The notes under the pieces: generated by a model
What the model was told of the DNA's origin: nothing
Database searches by the model: none
Seen by the model: only the letters and a program-made list of their open reading frames with translations
Translations under genes and position numbers: made by a program
Assembly (NCBI RefSeq): GCF_018449515.1
Contig: NZ_JAAVUQ010000004.1
Span: 1-64,000, forward strand
Length of the DNA stretch: 64,000 nt
From: Caballeronia sp. dw_19
Lineage (GTDB): Bacteria; Pseudomonadota; Gammaproteobacteria; Burkholderiales; Burkholderiaceae
Direction: 5' to 3'
Shown here: positions 44,423-52,936 of the stretch, piece after piece
Layout: every line of letters begins with the position of its first letter
Position numbering within the stretch: position 1 is the first letter of the stretch

Positions 44423-45931
44423 TTATCGGATCACGAAGGGATCGGGTGTTTCCTTGGCAGTGCTGATCCATACGCTCTTCGTCTGCAGGTATTCGCGGAT
44501 TGCGTCCATGCCGTTTTCACGGCCGATGCCAGAACGCTTGTAGCCGCCGAATGGCGACATGTAGCTGACCGCGCGGTACATGTTCACCCACACCATGCCG
44601 ACCTTCAGCCGCTTGGGAAATTCGAGTGCACGGCGCAGGTCCGAGGTCCAGACACCAGCGGCAAGTCCGTAAAGACTGTCGTTGGCGATTGCCGCGGCCT
44701 CGTCGTCATCCTTGAAACGAATGCAGCTGAGTACCGGCCCGAATACCTCTTCCTGCGCGATGCGCATGTCGTTTCGCACCTCCGAGAAAATGGTCGGTTC
44801 AACGAAGAGTCCCGCACCGCATTCCGGGCGCGTGGACGCATTGCCGCCCAGCCGGCATTGAGCGCCCTCGCTGCGGGCAATATCGATGTATTCCAGGATC
44901 TTCTTGTATTGCGGCGGAGTGGTGACCGGCCCCACCTGTGTCGCACGATCCGACGGATCGCCCATGCGCGCGCTGCTGGCAAATGCAACAAGCCGCTCGA
45001 CGAATTCGTCATAGATGCTGTCGTGCACCAGCAAGCGCGAACCCGCCACACAGGTCTGGCCCGTGGCCGCGAATATGCCCGAGATGGCGCCCTTCACGGC
45101 GTCGTCGAGATTCGCATCTGCGAAGACAATGTTCGCCGACTTGCCGCCCAGTTCCAGCGTGACATGCTTGAAGTCCCGGGCCGCCGCTTCGTAGATCTTC
45201 TGGCCGCCGAACTCGCTGCCGGTGAAAGCGATCTTCGCCACTTTCCTATGCTCGACGAGCGGCGCCCCGACTTCCGCGCCGTAGCCTGTCACCACGTTGA
45301 GCACGCCCGGGGGAAAGCCGGCTTCTTCAAAGAGCTTCGCCATTTCAAGCGCCGACGCCGACGTGTACTCGGACGGCTTCAGAACGAAGGTATTGCCTGC
45401 CGCGAGGCCCGGTGCAAGTTTGTTGACCGCCAGCAGCAGCGGAGAATTCCAGGCCGTGATCGCCACGCACACGCCAAGCGGTTCGTGCGACGTGTAGTTG
45501 AATGTGTCGGACTTGTCGATCGGCAGAACAGCACCTTCTATCTTGTCGGCCAGGCCGCCGAAGTAGCGGAAGTATTCGGGCAGATAGCCGGTTTGCGCCC
45601 GCATCTCCGTGATCAGTTTGCCGTTGTCGCGTACTTCGATCCGCGCCAGCTTGTCGGCGTCTCGCGCAATGAGATCCGCCAGCCGATGCAGCAGCAAGCC
45701 GCGCGCACTCGCTTTCATGGCCGGCCACGCCCCTGAATTGAATGCCTCGTCGGCCGCTTCCACCGCCCGCTGCGCGTCAACCTTGCCGCCGCGTGGCAGC
45801 GTGGCCCAGGCTTGCATCGTGTAGGGATCGACCGTGTCGAAGGTCTCGCCGCTTGCTGCATCCACCCACTCTCCACCGATATACATCCGGTAACGCTCGA
45901 GTCCCGCCACTGCTGTTGTTGTCATGGTCAT
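44423..45931 (-). CDS. NAD(P)-dependent aldehyde dehydrogenase
   Basis: A 502-residue aldehyde dehydrogenase that oxidises an aldehyde to the acid. Catalytic C294 (ATGQTCVAGSR), general base E260 (VTLELGGKS) and N162 (AWNSPLLLA) are in place, and the C-terminal PFGGYKRSGIGRENG is typical. AGGAG lies 9 bases before the chosen ATG ending at 45931; a second ATG follows two codons later. It is 29 bases downstream of the CoA-transferase in the same operon, so the acid it makes may be the acceptor for CoA transfer. Confidence 0.9.
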   Translation of the reverse strand: MTMTTTAVAGLERYRMYIGGEWVDAASGETFDTVDPYTMQAWATLPRGGKVDAQRAVEAADEAFNSGAWPAMKASARGLLLHRLADLIARDADKLARIEVRDNGKLITEMRAQTGYLPEYFRYFGGLADKIEGAVLPIDKSDTFNYTSHEPLGVCVAITAWNSPLLLAVNKLAPGLAAGNTFVLKPSEYTSASALEMAKLFEEAGFPPGVLNVVTGYGAEVGAPLVEHRKVAKIAFTGSEFGGQKIYEAAARDFKHVTLELGGKSANIVFADANLDDAVKGAISGIFAATGQTCVAGSRLLVHDSIYDEFVERLVAFASSARMGDPSDRATQVGPVTTPPQYKKILEYIDIARSEGAQCRLGGNASTRPECGAGLFVEPTIFSEVRNDMRIAQEEVFGPVLSCIRFKDDDEAAAIANDSLYGLAAGVWTSDLRRALEFPKRLKVGMVWVNMYRAVSYMSPFGGYKRSGIGRENGMDAIREYLQTKSVWISTAKETPDPFVIR

Positions 45932-45960
45932 GCTCGCTACTCCTGACTGGAAGGCCATTG

Positions 45961-47202
45961 TCAGATCACGCCCAGATCGGTCAGCACCTGCAAATCTTCA
46001 TCGGTCAGATTGAGGTACTTTGCATAGATCTCGGCGTTGTCAGCGCCCAGTGCACGACCGGCGTGCCTGAACGTGGCCGGGGTTTCGGACATCCGCGGTA
46101 CGGCGGCGGGCACGGTCAGCGGACCCACGCGCGGATCGTCTACCTTCAGCAGATTGCCGCGCGCCGCATACTGCGGATCCTCGAATATCTCGCGAATCGA
46201 GTAAATCTGCGCGCACGGCACGCCGCCTCCACGTGTCCTGTCGATCACTTCTTGCAACGTGCATCCCGCCATCCACTCGGCGACAAGCGCATTGACCCGG
46301 TCGCGATTCGCCACGCGGATAACGCTTGTCCTGAGCTCTTCGTACAGTTCAGGACGGCCCATGACGACGGTCAACCGCTCGAACATCTTGTCGTTGGTAC
46401 AGGCAAGGGCAACCCATTCTCCCGTGCCCGTCTGATAGTGGCTATGCGGTACGACGTTGACCGTGTCCGCCCCCATGCGACCGCGCACGGAACCGTATTT
46501 GGCGAACGCAGGCGCGATCTCGTCGAGCAGGCGGAACACCGATTCATACAGACCGATATCGATGAATTGCCCCCTGCCGCTCTGGTCACGGGCACGCAAC
46601 GCGGTCAGCACGCCGATGGCGCCCCACATGCCCGAGATATAGTCGGCCATCGAGGTCGAGCCGGGGACGACTGGCGGTCCGTCGGACTCTCCGGCGAGAT
46701 AGGAAAGTCCCGCGAATGCGTGAGCAATGCGCGCAAAACCCGGCTCTTCCCGTTTCGGGCCTGTCTGTCCATACGCACTGATGCGCAGCATGATCAGGCC
46801 GGGATTGATTTCGCGTAGCGCCTCGAAGCCGAGTCCCCAGCGTTCCAGTGTTCCGGGACGAAAATTCTCAAGCACGATATCCGACTGCGCGACGAGCTTG
46901 CGGAATACATCGGCACCTTCGGGCTTACGAAGATCGAGTGTGATGGTCTTCTTGTTCCTCGACTCGCTCAACCATACGAGGCTGTCGCCGCATTCGGTGA
47001 TGGTGCCGAACTGACGCAGCGCGTCCCCCGTCTTCGGCTGTTCGATCTTGATGACCTCAGCACCGAAATCCGCAAGAATGGTGCCGCAAAAAGGAGCCGC
47101 AACGAAGGTCGCTATGTCCAGGACCTTGAGGTCGCGAAGCGCTGCCGGCGCGCTGGTGCGATCGTCCACGGGATGCGCTGCTGCTGACTTGTCCAATGCC
47201 AT
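45961..47202 (-). CDS. Family III CoA-transferase, Glu at the catalytic position
   Basis: A 413-residue CaiB/BaiF CoA-transferase. LRDLKVLDIATFVAAPFCGTILADFGAEVIKIE and the GSTSMADYISGMWGAIGVL segment are typical. At the site aligned with the catalytic Asp of formyl-CoA transferase this protein has E220 (FIDIGLYESVFRLL). This variant is common in one subgroup of the family, so it need not mean loss of function. AAGGAC precedes the ATG ending at 47202. It leads the minus-strand operon to the aldehyde dehydrogenase and SDR genes, and is preceded by a 23-bp palindrome and a promoter shared with 56.75 kb. Confidence 0.88.
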   Translation of the reverse strand: MALDKSAAAHPVDDRTSAPAALRDLKVLDIATFVAAPFCGTILADFGAEVIKIEQPKTGDALRQFGTITECGDSLVWLSESRNKKTITLDLRKPEGADVFRKLVAQSDIVLENFRPGTLERWGLGFEALREINPGLIMLRISAYGQTGPKREEPGFARIAHAFAGLSYLAGESDGPPVVPGSTSMADYISGMWGAIGVLTALRARDQSGRGQFIDIGLYESVFRLLDEIAPAFAKYGSVRGRMGADTVNVVPHSHYQTGTGEWVALACTNDKMFERLTVVMGRPELYEELRTSVIRVANRDRVNALVAEWMAGCTLQEVIDRTRGGGVPCAQIYSIREIFEDPQYAARGNLLKVDDPRVGPLTVPAAVPRMSETPATFRHAGRALGADNAEIYAKYLNLTDEDLQVLTDLGVI

Positions 47203-47273
47203 CGTTTGTCCTTGTCCTTTAACGGTTCGAAGACTTGCCACTCCAATGGACACAGACTTTACGACCGGGATTT

Positions 47274-47308
47274 GGGCCCGACAAACGCATTTATCTTCAT
47301 TATTATGC
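47274..47308 (-). promoter_or_regulatory. Promoter block shared with 56754-56788
   Basis: The plus-strand reading GGGCCCGACAAAC, then nine to eleven bases including TTATCTT, then ATTATGC, recurs almost identically before the hydratase gene at 56700. Read on the minus strand the block gives GCATAAT, GATAAA (a -10 candidate) and then GTTTGTC-GGCCC in the early transcript. The -35 match is poor, which fits an activator-dependent promoter. Confidence 0.55.
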
Positions 47309-47324
47309 GTTCCAACCGCATAAT
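47302..47324. promoter_or_regulatory. 23-bp palindrome, probable LysR site A
   Basis: ATTATGCGT-N5-CCGCATAAT: two 9-base arms with one mismatch and a 5-base spacer. The same architecture occurs at 48518. It lies between the CoA-transferase operon and the divergent LysR gene, the classic position for a LysR-type binding site. Confidence 0.72.
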
Positions 47325-47525
47325 GAAATGGCTTTCCCAAGGAGCTGGAATGCGTTTCAAACCCAGACTGCAAGCGGCTTCCCGAGAGATGAAGAAGCGT
47401 GCTTGATGTAACATTCGGCTTTCAGTGATCCAAAGCAAACGGGTGGCGCAAGCCGTTGGCGTGCGAGGAATAAGGGTAAATCTGTAGTGTGCGCAGAGGC
47501 CCACACTTTCTGGGCAATCGCGCTT

Positions 47526-47534
47526 ATTATGCGG
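47526..47534. promoter_or_regulatory. Half-site of the LysR palindrome, next to the lysR start
   Basis: ATTATGCGG, one perfect arm of the palindrome at 47302 and 48518, occurs 28 bases before the LysR start codon. It may serve autoregulation. Confidence 0.55.
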
Positions 47535-47561
47535 TTTTCCCGACCCTCCCTCCGGTGTCGA

Positions 47562-48506
47562 ATGAAGCCCTCCATCAAGCCGCTCAAGAACATCAACCTG
47601 AAACTGCTGCAGACTTTTATCCTGGTCGGCGAGCATGGCAGCTTTCGTATCGCAGCGGAAAAATCCTTCAAGTCACAGTCCGCAATCAGCTCTCAGATCC
47701 GACAACTGGAACTTCAGCTCGGCGTCGACCTGTTTCACCGGACGACGCGCAGCGTGCGTCTGACCGACGAAGGCGAGGAATTGCTGCAGTGCGCACAACG
47801 AGCGCTGCTGGAAGTCGATTCGGGCTTGCGCAAGATTCAGGAACTCGCCGACATCCGGCGCGGACGTGTATCGCTTTCGTGTTCACCGACCATCGCCGAA
47901 ACGCGCCTTGCCCTGGTGCTCGCCGAGTTCGAGCGGGAGTATCCGGGGGTCGATATCTTTGTGCGCGAGCTGACCTCGGAAGCGCTCTTTGACAGCGTCC
48001 GCAAGCGGGAGGTCGACTTCGGCATCGGCCCCGTTGTAAATGTTCCTGAATTTCATTTCGAGCCCGTGCTGACCGACGCGTTCTATGCGCTCGTACCCAA
48101 ACGCTTCATCACGACGAGCCGCAAAACCATCGACCTCGCCACGCTCACCAACATGCCGCTGCTGGTGCTCAACCGTGCCACGGCCTTACGCTCGATGCTC
48201 GAAGAGATCATGTCCGAGCGCCATCTTTCGTTCACCACCCGTTATCAGTTCACTCAGGCGCAGACCCTGATTTCGATGGCCAATGCGGGCCTCGGCGCCG
48301 CGATCCTGCCGGAGATCGCACTGCCTGCCGAACTTGATCCCACCACCTATGTGCTGCGCATCGTCAACCCGCCGCTAGCGCGGCAGATCGCTGTCATCAC
48401 CACGCGCGGCCGAAGCTTGTCGCCCGCTTCAGAGCGGCTCGTTCAACTGCTCAAGCAACTGATTGGCGGCCCGGTCACGGCAAAGCCCGCTTATGCACTT
48501 GATTGA
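47562..48506 (+). CDS. LysR-family transcriptional regulator of the C5-CoA region
   Basis: A 314-residue LysR regulator. The winged helix (LKLLQTFILVGEHGSFRIAAEKSFKSQSAISSQIRQLELQL) sits at about 10-50, and the effector domain follows (VSLSCSPTIAETRLALVLAEFERE). The ATG at 47562 gives the natural N-terminus; upstream in-frame starts lack support. It is divergent from the CoA-transferase/aldehyde dehydrogenase operon and upstream of the MaoC-type gene. The 23-bp palindromes at 47302 and 48518 on its two flanks, and half-sites at 47526 and 56782, are the probable targets. Confidence 0.9.
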   Translation: MKPSIKPLKNINLKLLQTFILVGEHGSFRIAAEKSFKSQSAISSQIRQLELQLGVDLFHRTTRSVRLTDEGEELLQCAQRALLEVDSGLRKIQELADIRRGRVSLSCSPTIAETRLALVLAEFEREYPGVDIFVRELTSEALFDSVRKREVDFGIGPVVNVPEFHFEPVLTDAFYALVPKRFITTSRKTIDLATLTNMPLLVLNRATALRSMLEEIMSERHLSFTTRYQFTQAQTLISMANAGLGAAILPEIALPAELDPTTYVLRIVNPPLARQIAVITTRGRSLSPASERLVQLLKQLIGGPVTAKPAYALD

Positions 48507-48517
48507 ATCTGATGGGG

Positions 48518-48540
48518 ATTAAGCGGATAAACCGCATAAT
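48518..48540. promoter_or_regulatory. 23-bp palindrome, probable LysR site B
   Basis: ATTAAGCGG-N5-CCGCATAAT has the same arms and spacer length as site A at 47302 (arms matching at 8 of 9 in each case). It lies 110 bases before the MaoC-type gene at 48650, immediately downstream of the lysR stop. Confidence 0.72.
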
Positions 48541-48649
48541 CAACGCAATAACCTCGTTTGTCCGCAGGCTGCTCTCAGCTTAAAGTCACCCGACACGATT
48601 CGGCTCGCATCCGGCGGGTACGCGACTTTCATAAGCGAGGAACGGCACC

Positions 48650-49810
48650 ATGGCAGGCAAGGAACGCCGCGGCAATTTCTTCGAAGACTTCCATCTCGAC
48701 CAAGTCATCCGGCATGGCACGCCGCGCACCATCACCGAGGGTGACGCGTCCATATACATCGCGCTCACAGGCAGCCGCGCCATCACGCACTCATCGGCAA
48801 CGGCCGCGCAAAAGCTCGGTTTCACCAGCCGTCCTATCGACGACCTGCTCGTGTTCAACATCGCTTTCGGCAAAACCGTTCCCGACATTTCGATGAACGC
48901 AATCGCGAACCTGGGTTATGCGGAAACACGTTTTTTGTGCCCGGTGTATGCCGGCAATACGCTCCACTGCGAGAGCGTGGTGATCGGTTTGAAAGAGAAT
49001 GCGAGCGGCAAGAGCGGGGTGGTGTATGTCCGCTCCACTGCATACCGCGAGGACGATCATCCGGTCATAAGCTGGGTGCGATGGGTGATGGTGCATAAGC
49101 GGGTGCACAAGGGGTTGCACCCGGAAACTCGCTCCCCCCCCGACGGCACGTCGCGTAAGCCGACCCGCGAGACATCTGCAAAAGAGCGTCACGTACCGGC
49201 GCTGTCGGCATTTGTTCCCACTGACAAACTGCTGCCGCATGCGCGCCTGCGCTCAAGCGAGGCGCTGCAGGAACTCGGCGAGACGACCGGGTCTCTCGAC
49301 TTCTGGGAGGACTACGCGGTAGGTGAACGCATCAATCATCCGTCGGGTGCGACCGTCGAGGAGGCGGAGCACATGCTTGCCACGCGGCTGTATCAGAACA
49401 ATGCACGCCCTCACTTCGACGCCCTGGCCATGACGGACACACGTGTGGGTCGCCGGCTGGTCTATGGCGGCCACGTCATCTCCGTTTGCCGCGCGCTCGC
49501 TTACGACGGGCTCGAAAACGTACTGTCCATTCTCGCGATCAACGCCGGCACCCACGTCGCGGCGACCGTCGCCGGCGATACGTTGTACGCCTATTCTGAA
49601 GTCATCGACAAATGGAAGCTGCCCGGACGCACCGACGTTGCTGCGCTTCGCCTGCGCCTGATCGGTCTGAAGAACACAACGCCTTCGAGCGTCGAGCGAG
49701 CGCTTCTGGAAGTCGACGGCGTGCCGGTTTATCACCCCAGCGTGGTCCTGGATCTGGACTACACCGTGCTGCTGCCACGCGGGCAAGCTGCGCGCGCACG
49801 CCATCTTTGA
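48650..49810 (+). CDS. Double MaoC hydratase, mesaconyl-C1-CoA hydratase (beta-methylmalyl-CoA dehydratase) type
   Basis: A 386-residue tandem hot-dog-fold protein. Half one carries GNFFEDFHLDQVIRHGTPRT, ITEGDASIYIALTGSRA, and PIDDLLVFNIAFGKTVPDIS; half two carries WEDYAVGERINHPSGATVEEAEHM, RLYQNNARPHFD and GRRLVYGGHVISVCRALAYDG. As far as I can recall the family, these segments are very close to mesaconyl-CoA hydratase (Mch/MeaC), which interconverts beta-methylmalyl-CoA and mesaconyl-C1-CoA. Between the halves a linker of about 40 residues, rich in Lys, Arg and Pro, is longer than usual. It is a single plus-strand gene after LysR site B. Confidence 0.82.
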   Translation: MAGKERRGNFFEDFHLDQVIRHGTPRTITEGDASIYIALTGSRAITHSSATAAQKLGFTSRPIDDLLVFNIAFGKTVPDISMNAIANLGYAETRFLCPVYAGNTLHCESVVIGLKENASGKSGVVYVRSTAYREDDHPVISWVRWVMVHKRVHKGLHPETRSPPDGTSRKPTRETSAKERHVPALSAFVPTDKLLPHARLRSSEALQELGETTGSLDFWEDYAVGERINHPSGATVEEAEHMLATRLYQNNARPHFDALAMTDTRVGRRLVYGGHVISVCRALAYDGLENVLSILAINAGTHVAATVAGDTLYAYSEVIDKWKLPGRTDVAALRLRLIGLKNTTPSSVERALLEVDGVPVYHPSVVLDLDYTVLLPRGQAARARHL

Positions 49811-49851
49811 GACATCGCCCCGGTCAACGGCCTGGGACGATGTGCCTGGCT

Positions 49852-50640
49852 TTACTGCACCGTCCATCCACCATCCACCGGCATGGCCGCGCCTCGAATC
49901 TGCCCCGCTGCTTCGGAGCACAGGAACACGACCAACGCGCCAATTTGCGCAGCCGTCTGGAATTGGCCCGTGGGGATCTTCTCCGCGATCATGAGCTCCT
50001 GCGCCCGTTCCTTCGATATCCCGTCGCGCTCGGCCCAGTCGTCGATTTGTTTCTGCACCAGCGGCGTCAGGATCATGCCGGGACAGATTGCATTACACGT
50101 GATGCCGGTTCGCGCGGTCTCGAGCGCCACCACTTTTGTCAGCCCGATCACGCCATGTTTTGCCGCTGCATACGCAGACTTGGTCACCGACGCCACCAGC
50201 GCATGCGCCGATGCAATATTCACTATGCGGCCCCAGTTGCGCGCTTTCATCTGCGGCAGTACGGCCTTGATCGAATGAAAATTCGACGATAGATTGGTCG
50301 CGAGAATGGCGTCCCACTTCTCGTCGGGAAAGTCGTCGACAGGCGCCGTGAACTGGATGCCCGCATTGTTCACCAGGATATCCACCTGTCCCAGCTCACG
50401 CGTGCATTGCGCGATCAGTTCGCGGACCTCCGCGGGCCTGGCCATATTGGCCGCGCTATAAGCGACGCGGCAACCAAACTCCGCGGCAAGGGCCGCACGT
50501 TGAGACTCGACGTCCCGGGCGTCGCCAAAGCCGTTGAGCATGACATCGGCACCGGCTTGAGCCAGGCATCGCGCGATGCCCAGACCAATTCCACTGGTCG
50601 AGCCCGTCACGATTGCAACCTTGTTTTTCAGCGTATTCAT
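49852..50640 (-). CDS. D-3-hydroxybutyrate dehydrogenase-like SDR
   Basis: A 262-residue SDR with TGSTSGIGLGIARCLAQAGADVMLNGFGD, NNAGIQFTAPVDDFP, SAYAAAKHGVIGLTKVVALE and NAICPGMILTPLVQKQI, close to bacterial D-3-hydroxybutyrate dehydrogenases. It would oxidise 3-hydroxybutyrate to acetoacetate with NAD+, or act on a related 3-hydroxy acid. It converges with the MaoC gene (41-base gap) and ends the minus-strand run that starts near 56.7 kb. Confidence 0.87.
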   Translation of the reverse strand: MNTLKNKVAIVTGSTSGIGLGIARCLAQAGADVMLNGFGDARDVESQRAALAAEFGCRVAYSAANMARPAEVRELIAQCTRELGQVDILVNNAGIQFTAPVDDFPDEKWDAILATNLSSNFHSIKAVLPQMKARNWGRIVNIASAHALVASVTKSAYAAAKHGVIGLTKVVALETARTGITCNAICPGMILTPLVQKQIDDWAERDGISKERAQELMIAEKIPTGQFQTAAQIGALVVFLCSEAAGQIRGAAMPVDGGWTVQ

Positions 50641-50687
50641 AAGGAGTATGGAGTAAAAACGTGAGCGGGCAGTCGCGCTTGCGCCAT

Positions 50688-51053
50688 TCAGGCAGCCTGC
50701 GTGTTGATCCTCTTCTTGCCTGCATCGATGATCGTCTGCAACCTGCCCTCGAAGAACGGTGCGGGACGCAGCATGCGTGATTCCTGATGCAGGATCAAAG
50801 GCATCAGTTTCTTCAGATAGTCCTGCCAGTCAGGGTCGGCGACCATCTGGGCGCGCAGCGCCACCCGCTGGTTGATGTCGTCGAATGCCCACAAGTGCAC
50901 GATCAGGTTCAACGTGCCGATATCCGATGAGTAATACCCCACCATGGCGGGAAGATGGCGCGCCTGGATTGCCATGCCCTCTTCCTCGTAAAGCTTCAGG
51001 AAATCAGGCGTTTTCCCCGGGATGATCGTATAGATTCTTTCCTCGACAAACAT
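50688..51053 (-). CDS. NIPSNAP family protein
   Basis: A 121-residue ferredoxin-fold protein of the NIPSNAP family (MFVEERIYTIIPGKTPDFLKLYEEEG; YYSSDIGTLNLIVHLWAFDDINQR). Such proteins often sit beside oxidoreductases in catabolic operons, but their function is unclear. TATAGGAGATG precedes the ATG ending at 51053. It lies between the GMC oxidoreductase and the hydroxybutyrate dehydrogenase, with an A+T-rich gap of 90 bases upstream that could hold a secondary promoter. Confidence 0.83.
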   Translation of the reverse strand: MFVEERIYTIIPGKTPDFLKLYEEEGMAIQARHLPAMVGYYSSDIGTLNLIVHLWAFDDINQRVALRAQMVADPDWQDYLKKLMPLILHQESRMLRPAPFFEGRLQTIIDAGKKRINTQAA

Positions 51054-51143
51054 GATTTACATCTCCTATAGGTAGTACTAAGCATATTTAAATCGATCGA
51101 ATAAATACTTTGATGGTGTGGCTTTCAGAACGCCCGGCTAAGC

Positions 51144-52796
51144 TCAGGCATGCTCGGACACGTTAACGCGAATCTCGGACGGACCGCGCCGCCCGTCTTC
51201 CAGAATCATTTGCGACGCCTTTTCCGCAATCATGATGGTGGGCGCGTTGGTGTTGCCGGACGTGATGCTGGGCATGATCGAGGCGTCGACCACGCGGAGG
51301 TTGTCAATGCCATGCACGCGCAAGCGGTCGTCCACCACGGCCATGGGGTCGCTTCCCATCTTGCAGCTTCCGACCGGGTGGTACATGGGCTGCGCATTGG
51401 CACGCAGATACGCCATCAGCTGCTCATCCGAACTGACGCCGGGACCTGGCACCGTCTCCCTCACGACATGACTGGAAAACGGCTCGGCTGCAAATACCTT
51501 GCGCATCCACCGCACGCCGGCCATCAGGACCCAGCAATCGGTCTGCGCCGTCAGGTAGTTGAACAATATTTGCGGCGGCGCCATCGGGTCCGGCGAATCG
51601 AGCCAGAGACGCCCGCGCGATTCCGGCCTGCTCTGACTGCACGACGCCGTGACCGCAGGTATGTTCTCGGCCGAAATCGTGCCGTCCTTGCGCACGAGAA
51701 TGCTGAAAGGGCGAAACTGCATCTGCAGGTCAGGACGGCCCTGGCGAGGGTCCGAGCGAAGATACGCGCCGACCTGCGCTGCAGCGCTTGTCAATAAGCC
51801 CTGACGCGTCGCCATGTAGTGCAGCACGTGGGGCAGGAGCCGCAGGTTCGACGAGATTTTCCGGTTGATTGAAAACTCAGGCGACACCTGCGCGAGGTAA
51901 TGCACATAGGTGTGGTCATGAAGGTTTTCACCCACACCGGGCAGGTCGTGCACAACGTTGATACCCAGCGAGCGCAATTGCTCGGCCGGTCCGATACCGG
52001 AGAGCATGAGAAGCTGAGGCGAGTTGATCGCTCCGCCCGACAAAATGACTTCGCGTGCGCTCGCTTCCCTGACGGCGCCATCGGCCATGAAGCGGACCCC
52101 GGTCGCGCGGCGTCCCTCGGTAAGCACACACTGCACGCGTGCGTTCACGCAGATCTCAAGATTAGGGCGCTTCTTGACCGGATTGAGGAACGCGGTGGCT
52201 GCGGATTCACGCACGCCCGAGCGAAGGTTCAATTGCAGATAACCGATACCTTCGTGCGTCGCGCCACTGAAGTCGCGATTCAGCTCAATGCCGATCCGTT
52301 GCCCGGATTCCACGAACGCCCGCGACGCCGCATGCGGCGATTTCAGGTTTTCCACGCTCAGCTCGCCGGTGCTGCCGTGAAAAGCACTGCTGCCGCCTTC
52401 GTAACTTTCGCTTTTCTTGTAGAGCGGCAGCACGTCGGACCAGCCCCAGCCGCGATTGCCCAGATCGCGCCAGTGGTCGTAGTCGTCCGGGTGGCCACGC
52501 ATGTAGACAAGGCCGTTGATGGAGCTTGAACCGCCGAGTGTTTTGCCGCGTGGGCAAGCAAGCACGCGATTATTAAGGCCCGGTTCCTTGCAGGTGGAAT
52601 ATCGCCAGTTCACCTTCGGGTCGGAGATCAGTCGCGTCATGCCGGCGGGAATCCGTATCCATAATTTGTCGTCGGCGGGACCTGCCTCCAGCAGCAGCAC
52701 GCGGGTAGCGGGATCGGCGGATAACCGGTTCGCCAGCACACATCCCGCAGACCCCGCACCGACAACGATGTAATCGTATTGTGTAGTCGTAGCCAT
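51144..52796 (-). CDS. GMC-family FAD alcohol oxidoreductase
   Basis: A 550-residue glucose-methanol-choline family flavoenzyme. The FAD motif YDYIVVGAGSAGCVLANRL spans 8-26, with RGKTLGGSSSINGLVYMRGHPDDYD and the GMC signature SGGAINSPQLLMLSGIGPAEQL further in. The active-site histidine lies in AQPMYHPVGSCKMG, and the partner Asn in TSGNTNAPTIMIAEKAS. It is like choline- and alkanol-type dehydrogenases, oxidising a primary alcohol to an aldehyde with electrons passed to quinone. It could feed the aldehyde dehydrogenase at 44423. Confidence 0.9.
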   Translation of the reverse strand: MATTTQYDYIVVGAGSAGCVLANRLSADPATRVLLLEAGPADDKLWIRIPAGMTRLISDPKVNWRYSTCKEPGLNNRVLACPRGKTLGGSSSINGLVYMRGHPDDYDHWRDLGNRGWGWSDVLPLYKKSESYEGGSSAFHGSTGELSVENLKSPHAASRAFVESGQRIGIELNRDFSGATHEGIGYLQLNLRSGVRESAATAFLNPVKKRPNLEICVNARVQCVLTEGRRATGVRFMADGAVREASAREVILSGGAINSPQLLMLSGIGPAEQLRSLGINVVHDLPGVGENLHDHTYVHYLAQVSPEFSINRKISSNLRLLPHVLHYMATRQGLLTSAAAQVGAYLRSDPRQGRPDLQMQFRPFSILVRKDGTISAENIPAVTASCSQSRPESRGRLWLDSPDPMAPPQILFNYLTAQTDCWVLMAGVRWMRKVFAAEPFSSHVVRETVPGPGVSSDEQLMAYLRANAQPMYHPVGSCKMGSDPMAVVDDRLRVHGIDNLRVVDASIMPSITSGNTNAPTIMIAEKASQMILEDGRRGPSEIRVNVSEHA

Positions 52797-52936
52797 CTCG
52801 CCTGCCGCGCCCCTTCTTTATCGATCAAACGGAATGTTCACCCGAATGTCCGTACTTTACGCACGGACACGTGCGCCTACTATCGCATTAGTCTTGACGA
52901 TTCTTCGGCTTAGCCGATCAATCGTGCAGCATGGAT

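Noticed and set aside
52848..52872. Inverted repeat TGTCCGT / ACGGACA as terminator of the SDR gene
   Set aside because: The stem is only 7 bp and no U-run follows on the minus strand, so I did not list it.
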